The notes beneath the pieces are model-generated. The model ran no database searches and was not told the origin of the DNA. It worked only from the letters and a program-made list of their open reading frames with translations. Positions 36,103 through 38,986 of a stretch of 38,986 bases of DNA are shown here, one piece after another (the first letter of the stretch is position 1; each line of letters begins with the position of its first letter). A program made the translations under genes and the position numbers. This stretch comes from Clostridiales bacterium (GTDB taxonomy: Bacteria; Bacillota; Clostridia; Lachnospirales; Lachnospiraceae): positions 1 to 38,986 of the forward strand of contig JAAVHR010000058.1 of NCBI GenBank assembly GCA_014799595.1. The letters are read 5' to 3'.

Positions 36103-37893
36103 TTGACAAAAGTGAAAGGTGTGGTGCAGAATATGGGGAATATAGCAAATGCAAAAACGTGGATAAAAAACAGTTATTTGTGGAGTTTCTTAAAAAAAGG
36201 GAAAAATAAATGGAAGCACTATCAAAGCAGGATTTCACCAAAAGGATTAGATGCACTTCGGTTGTTATATGCACAATATTACGAACAATGTAAAGTGAAT
36301 GACAATATGATTTTATATGAAGCGTATGCGGGCCGGGGAATGATCTGCAGTCCGTATGCTATTTTTAAAATGTTTAGAAAGCGTCCAGATTTTGCGAAGT
36401 TTACACATATATGGGTGGTTGAGAGTGAGCAGCAGCAACAGGAATTAAAGGAAAGTTGTAACGATTCGAATATAGAGTTTGTGGTTAGAGATACACCTTT
36501 GTATTGTAGATATTTATGTACCACCAAGTTTTTAATAAACAATCTGTCTTTTCCCACCTATTATACAAAAAAGAATAAGCAGATTTATATTAACACTTGG
36601 CATGGAATACCGCTAAAAACACTAGGATTTGACATTCCAGAGGGAAGAATTACTGGTTTAAATACCATTCGTAACTTTTTATGTGTTGATGTATTTTTAT
36701 CTCCCAACCATTTTATGACAGAACGGTTTCGGGAAGCTTTTCTTTTAGAGGGAATTAGCGAAGGCAGAGTGATGGAATCCGGAATGCCAAGAAATGACAA
36801 TTTATTTCATACCTGCAAAAGTAATATTGTAGAAACTTTAAGAAAAGCAGGAGTAAAACTGGACGAAAAGAAAAAAATTATTCTTTATGCACCAACTTGG
36901 AAAGGTGAGAAATATTCCAGCCCAGATACAAGTACAGAATTATATTTCCGGCTTATAGAGGATTTAGAAAAACATATTGATATGCAGGAGTACCAGATAC
37001 TTGTGAAACCCCATCAAATTGTATATAAACACATTGTAAAAAAGGGAGAAAAGCTTACTGATAAATTTATTCCTGCAACCGTAGACACCAATGAAGTTTT
37101 ATCTATAGTAGATATACTGATTTCAGATTATTCCAGTATTTACTTTGACTATTTGGCTAGTAGAAAACCAATACTATTTTATATACCAGATTTACAAGAC
37201 TATCAAAAACAGCGTGGACTGTATTTTGGGATAGATAAGCTGCCTGGACCTGTTGCAGAGAATTTGCAGGAACTTGGAGGTTTACTGGAGGATATTCCCA
37301 CAGCAACAGAACCCTTTAAAGAGAAATATGAACAGGAGCGTCAATGGGCTTGTGGAAATGATGATGGAACGGTTTGTAATCGGGTAATAGAGGAACTTAT
37401 AGTTAGAACAAATACAGAAAAACTACTCTCTTTTCATACTAATAAAAAGACAAAAATATTGGCATACAGTGGAGATTTACAGCCAGGAGAGGTTCGTAAC
37501 AAGTTAAAAAAATGGATTGCTGTAGTGGATTATGACAAATATGATGTTACATTACTTGTTCCACATACTGCTACTGAGCCTGTACTTAATTGGATTAAAG
37601 AAGTGGATCAAAGAGTAAGAGTGCTTAGGCGTACTGGAAAAATGGCAGTGACAAAAGAGCAATATAAACTAGCAGACATAATAGAAAAAAAGAGTATCGC
37701 AAAAGCTACATTGGATGCAGAACGAAGAAGAGAGTTAGTAAAGATTTGTCAAACAGAGGTAATTAGAACGGTTGGTATGGCGAAATTTGATTATGCAGTA
37801 GATTTTTCAGAAGGATCCATTTTCTATCAAAATTTATTTTATAGTATGGAACATACAAAAATGATTACCATACAACAATTGGAAAATCTGTAA
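36103..37893 (+). CDS. CDP-glycerol glycerophosphotransferase family protein, paralogue of 29893..31695
   Basis: INTWHGIPLKTLGFDIPEGRITGLNTIRNFLCVDVFLSPNHFMTERF; same C-terminal extension. Start may be TTG 36103 or ATG 36133. Confidence 0.93.
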   Translation: MTKVKGVVQNMGNIANAKTWIKNSYLWSFLKKGKNKWKHYQSRISPKGLDALRLLYAQYYEQCKVNDNMILYEAYAGRGMICSPYAIFKMFRKRPDFAKFTHIWVVESEQQQQELKESCNDSNIEFVVRDTPLYCRYLCTTKFLINNLSFPTYYTKKNKQIYINTWHGIPLKTLGFDIPEGRITGLNTIRNFLCVDVFLSPNHFMTERFREAFLLEGISEGRVMESGMPRNDNLFHTCKSNIVETLRKAGVKLDEKKKIILYAPTWKGEKYSSPDTSTELYFRLIEDLEKHIDMQEYQILVKPHQIVYKHIVKKGEKLTDKFIPATVDTNEVLSIVDILISDYSSIYFDYLASRKPILFYIPDLQDYQKQRGLYFGIDKLPGPVAENLQELGGLLEDIPTATEPFKEKYEQERQWACGNDDGTVCNRVIEELIVRTNTEKLLSFHTNKKTKILAYSGDLQPGEVRNKLKKWIAVVDYDKYDVTLLVPHTATEPVLNWIKEVDQRVRVLRRTGKMAVTKEQYKLADIIEKKSIAKATLDAERRRELVKICQTEVIRTVGMAKFDYAVDFSEGSIFYQNLFYSMEHTKMITIQQLENL

Positions 37894-37989
37894 GAAACAT
37901 AATGATTGACTACTATTTGACACAAAACAATTTTAAAATTTGGTTTAGTGTTAAAGTACGAAACAAAAGAGGTATTTAGCTGACTTAAC

Positions 37990-38020
37990 AGTCATCTGCA
38001 ATATAAGTCGTGAATAATTA
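37990..38020 (-). repeat. Fragment of family D repeat
   Basis: AGTCATCTGCAATATAAGTCGTGAATAATTA resembles CGGTCTGCAATATAGGACGTGAATAATTC at 7100-7128. Confidence 0.6.
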
Positions 38021-38071
38021 AGGATTAAAAGATATAAAAATGTGTACTTTAATGAATAAGAAGGGAAAAGA

Positions 38072-38986
38072 ATGTTTATTTCAAAAATAAGAAGAAAAAT
38101 AAAAAGTGGGGTACATGCAGTAAAAAAAAATGTGGTACGTGTTGTAGCAAGAGACCCAAAGCGAAAGTTTTTCTGGACAAAATATCATATAAATTGCGAT
38201 ATGATAAAAAGTAGAATCTTGTTGGATGTACCCATTTTGTCAGAAGAATGTTGCAGCATAATGAGAGGAATAAAAAAAGCTGGTTACAAGGAATGTTTTG
38301 TTGCAACAGATAAACAAAATATAGAAAAAGTTAAGCAATGGCTTTTGGAATCTGATATAACAGATGCAAAAATTTTAGACAATCAATCTTATCAATATTT
38401 AAAGGTGCTTGCGACAGCAGAATATGTATTAGCGACAGACTGGATTCCCTCTTTTTTTATAAGAAGAGAAGAACAAAAGTTGATATATTTTTATAAAGGC
38501 AGTGGAACTTTGCAGGATAAATCCCAGTTGATTCATGAGAAAACAGGGGAAGTTCAGCACAGTATGTTACAGGCTAGTTATTTATGTTTTCGTGGAGAGG
38601 AAGAAAAGAAGTCTATTGTTGATATTTATGGTTCTTATATCATAAGAAAAGAAGCTGCCATTATGTGGGAGCTACAGGGCTTGGAGCAACTGACAGAAGC
38701 TATTATTAGAGATGAAAAAGAAAAATTGGAATTTTGTGATGTTGATGAAAACAGGATAAAAACAAGAAGAATTATTGTTCCTAAAACTGTAAAAAAATCA
38801 GAAGATTTAGAAACTATAAGACGTTTTATGGGCGAAAACGATATTGTGCAATTTTCCAAAAGACAGTTTCAAAATAAAGAAACCAGACGTTTCCTTTGTG
38901 AGGAACATGCAGCCCCATTTCCCTTTTTAGTGGTAGATTATAATTATCCACGGACATATAGTGAGGAAATAAGACAGAAATTAGGG
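38072..38986 (+). CDS. Glycerophosphotransferase/glycosyltransferase-like protein, truncated by window edge
   Basis: Open frame from ATG 38072 (MFISKIRRKIKSGVHAVKKNVVRVVARDPKRKFFWTKYH..LATAEYVLATDWIPSFFIRREEQKLIYFYKGSG) to the last base; 305 codons without stop. Confidence 0.75.
   Translation, partial: MFISKIRRKIKSGVHAVKKNVVRVVARDPKRKFFWTKYHINCDMIKSRILLDVPILSEECCSIMRGIKKAGYKECFVATDKQNIEKVKQWLLESDITDAKILDNQSYQYLKVLATAEYVLATDWIPSFFIRREEQKLIYFYKGSGTLQDKSQLIHEKTGEVQHSMLQASYLCFRGEEEKKSIVDIYGSYIIRKEAAIMWELQGLEQLTEAIIRDEKEKLEFCDVDENRIKTRRIIVPKTVKKSEDLETIRRFMGENDIVQFSKRQFQNKETRRFLCEEHAAPFPFLVVDYNYPRTYSEEIRQKLG

Noticed and set aside
1-38986. tRNA or rRNA genes
   Set aside because: None recognised by eye; hairpin-rich intergenic segments lack tRNA features (TTCGA T-loop, CCA-type acceptor).

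Overview
The window is about 39 kb of an AT-rich Firmicutes chromosome, Lachnospiraceae-like by codon style and gene content (an inference; no search was run). Housekeeping genes: PAP2 phosphatase, DnaQ-like exonuclease, D-Ala-D-Ala carboxypeptidase, tetR-glgB, trmB, ATP-type pckA, MATE exporter, citrate synthase. Accessory loci: (i) an exported protein / membrane protein / fused ABC-FtsX transporter operon whose signal peptide is interrupted by TGA; (ii) a two-component system with an ABC-2 exporter; (iii) a secreted Big2-barnase toxin with a short barstar-like protein and a kinase-like protein; (iv) a CDP-glycerol glycerophosphotransferase cluster with duplicated, C-terminally extended enzymes, running off the right edge. 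The most striking feature is a family of modular intergenic elements (at least 12 near-complete copies plus fragments). They share the layout GTAAC box - GTAG - hairpin X (apical loop roughly CA-CTYYGC-TG) - CGTA - A-rich spacer - hairpin Y - hairpin Z (GTAACTGTTCA..TGAACAGTTAC). Stem bases differ completely between subfamilies but stay complementary, while boxes and loops are kept. This suggests selection on a folded nucleic acid (structured RNA, or REP/IS200-like ssDNA). Copies lie inside operons, next to stop codons, and between toxin and immunity genes. This is my best candidate for an undescribed system.
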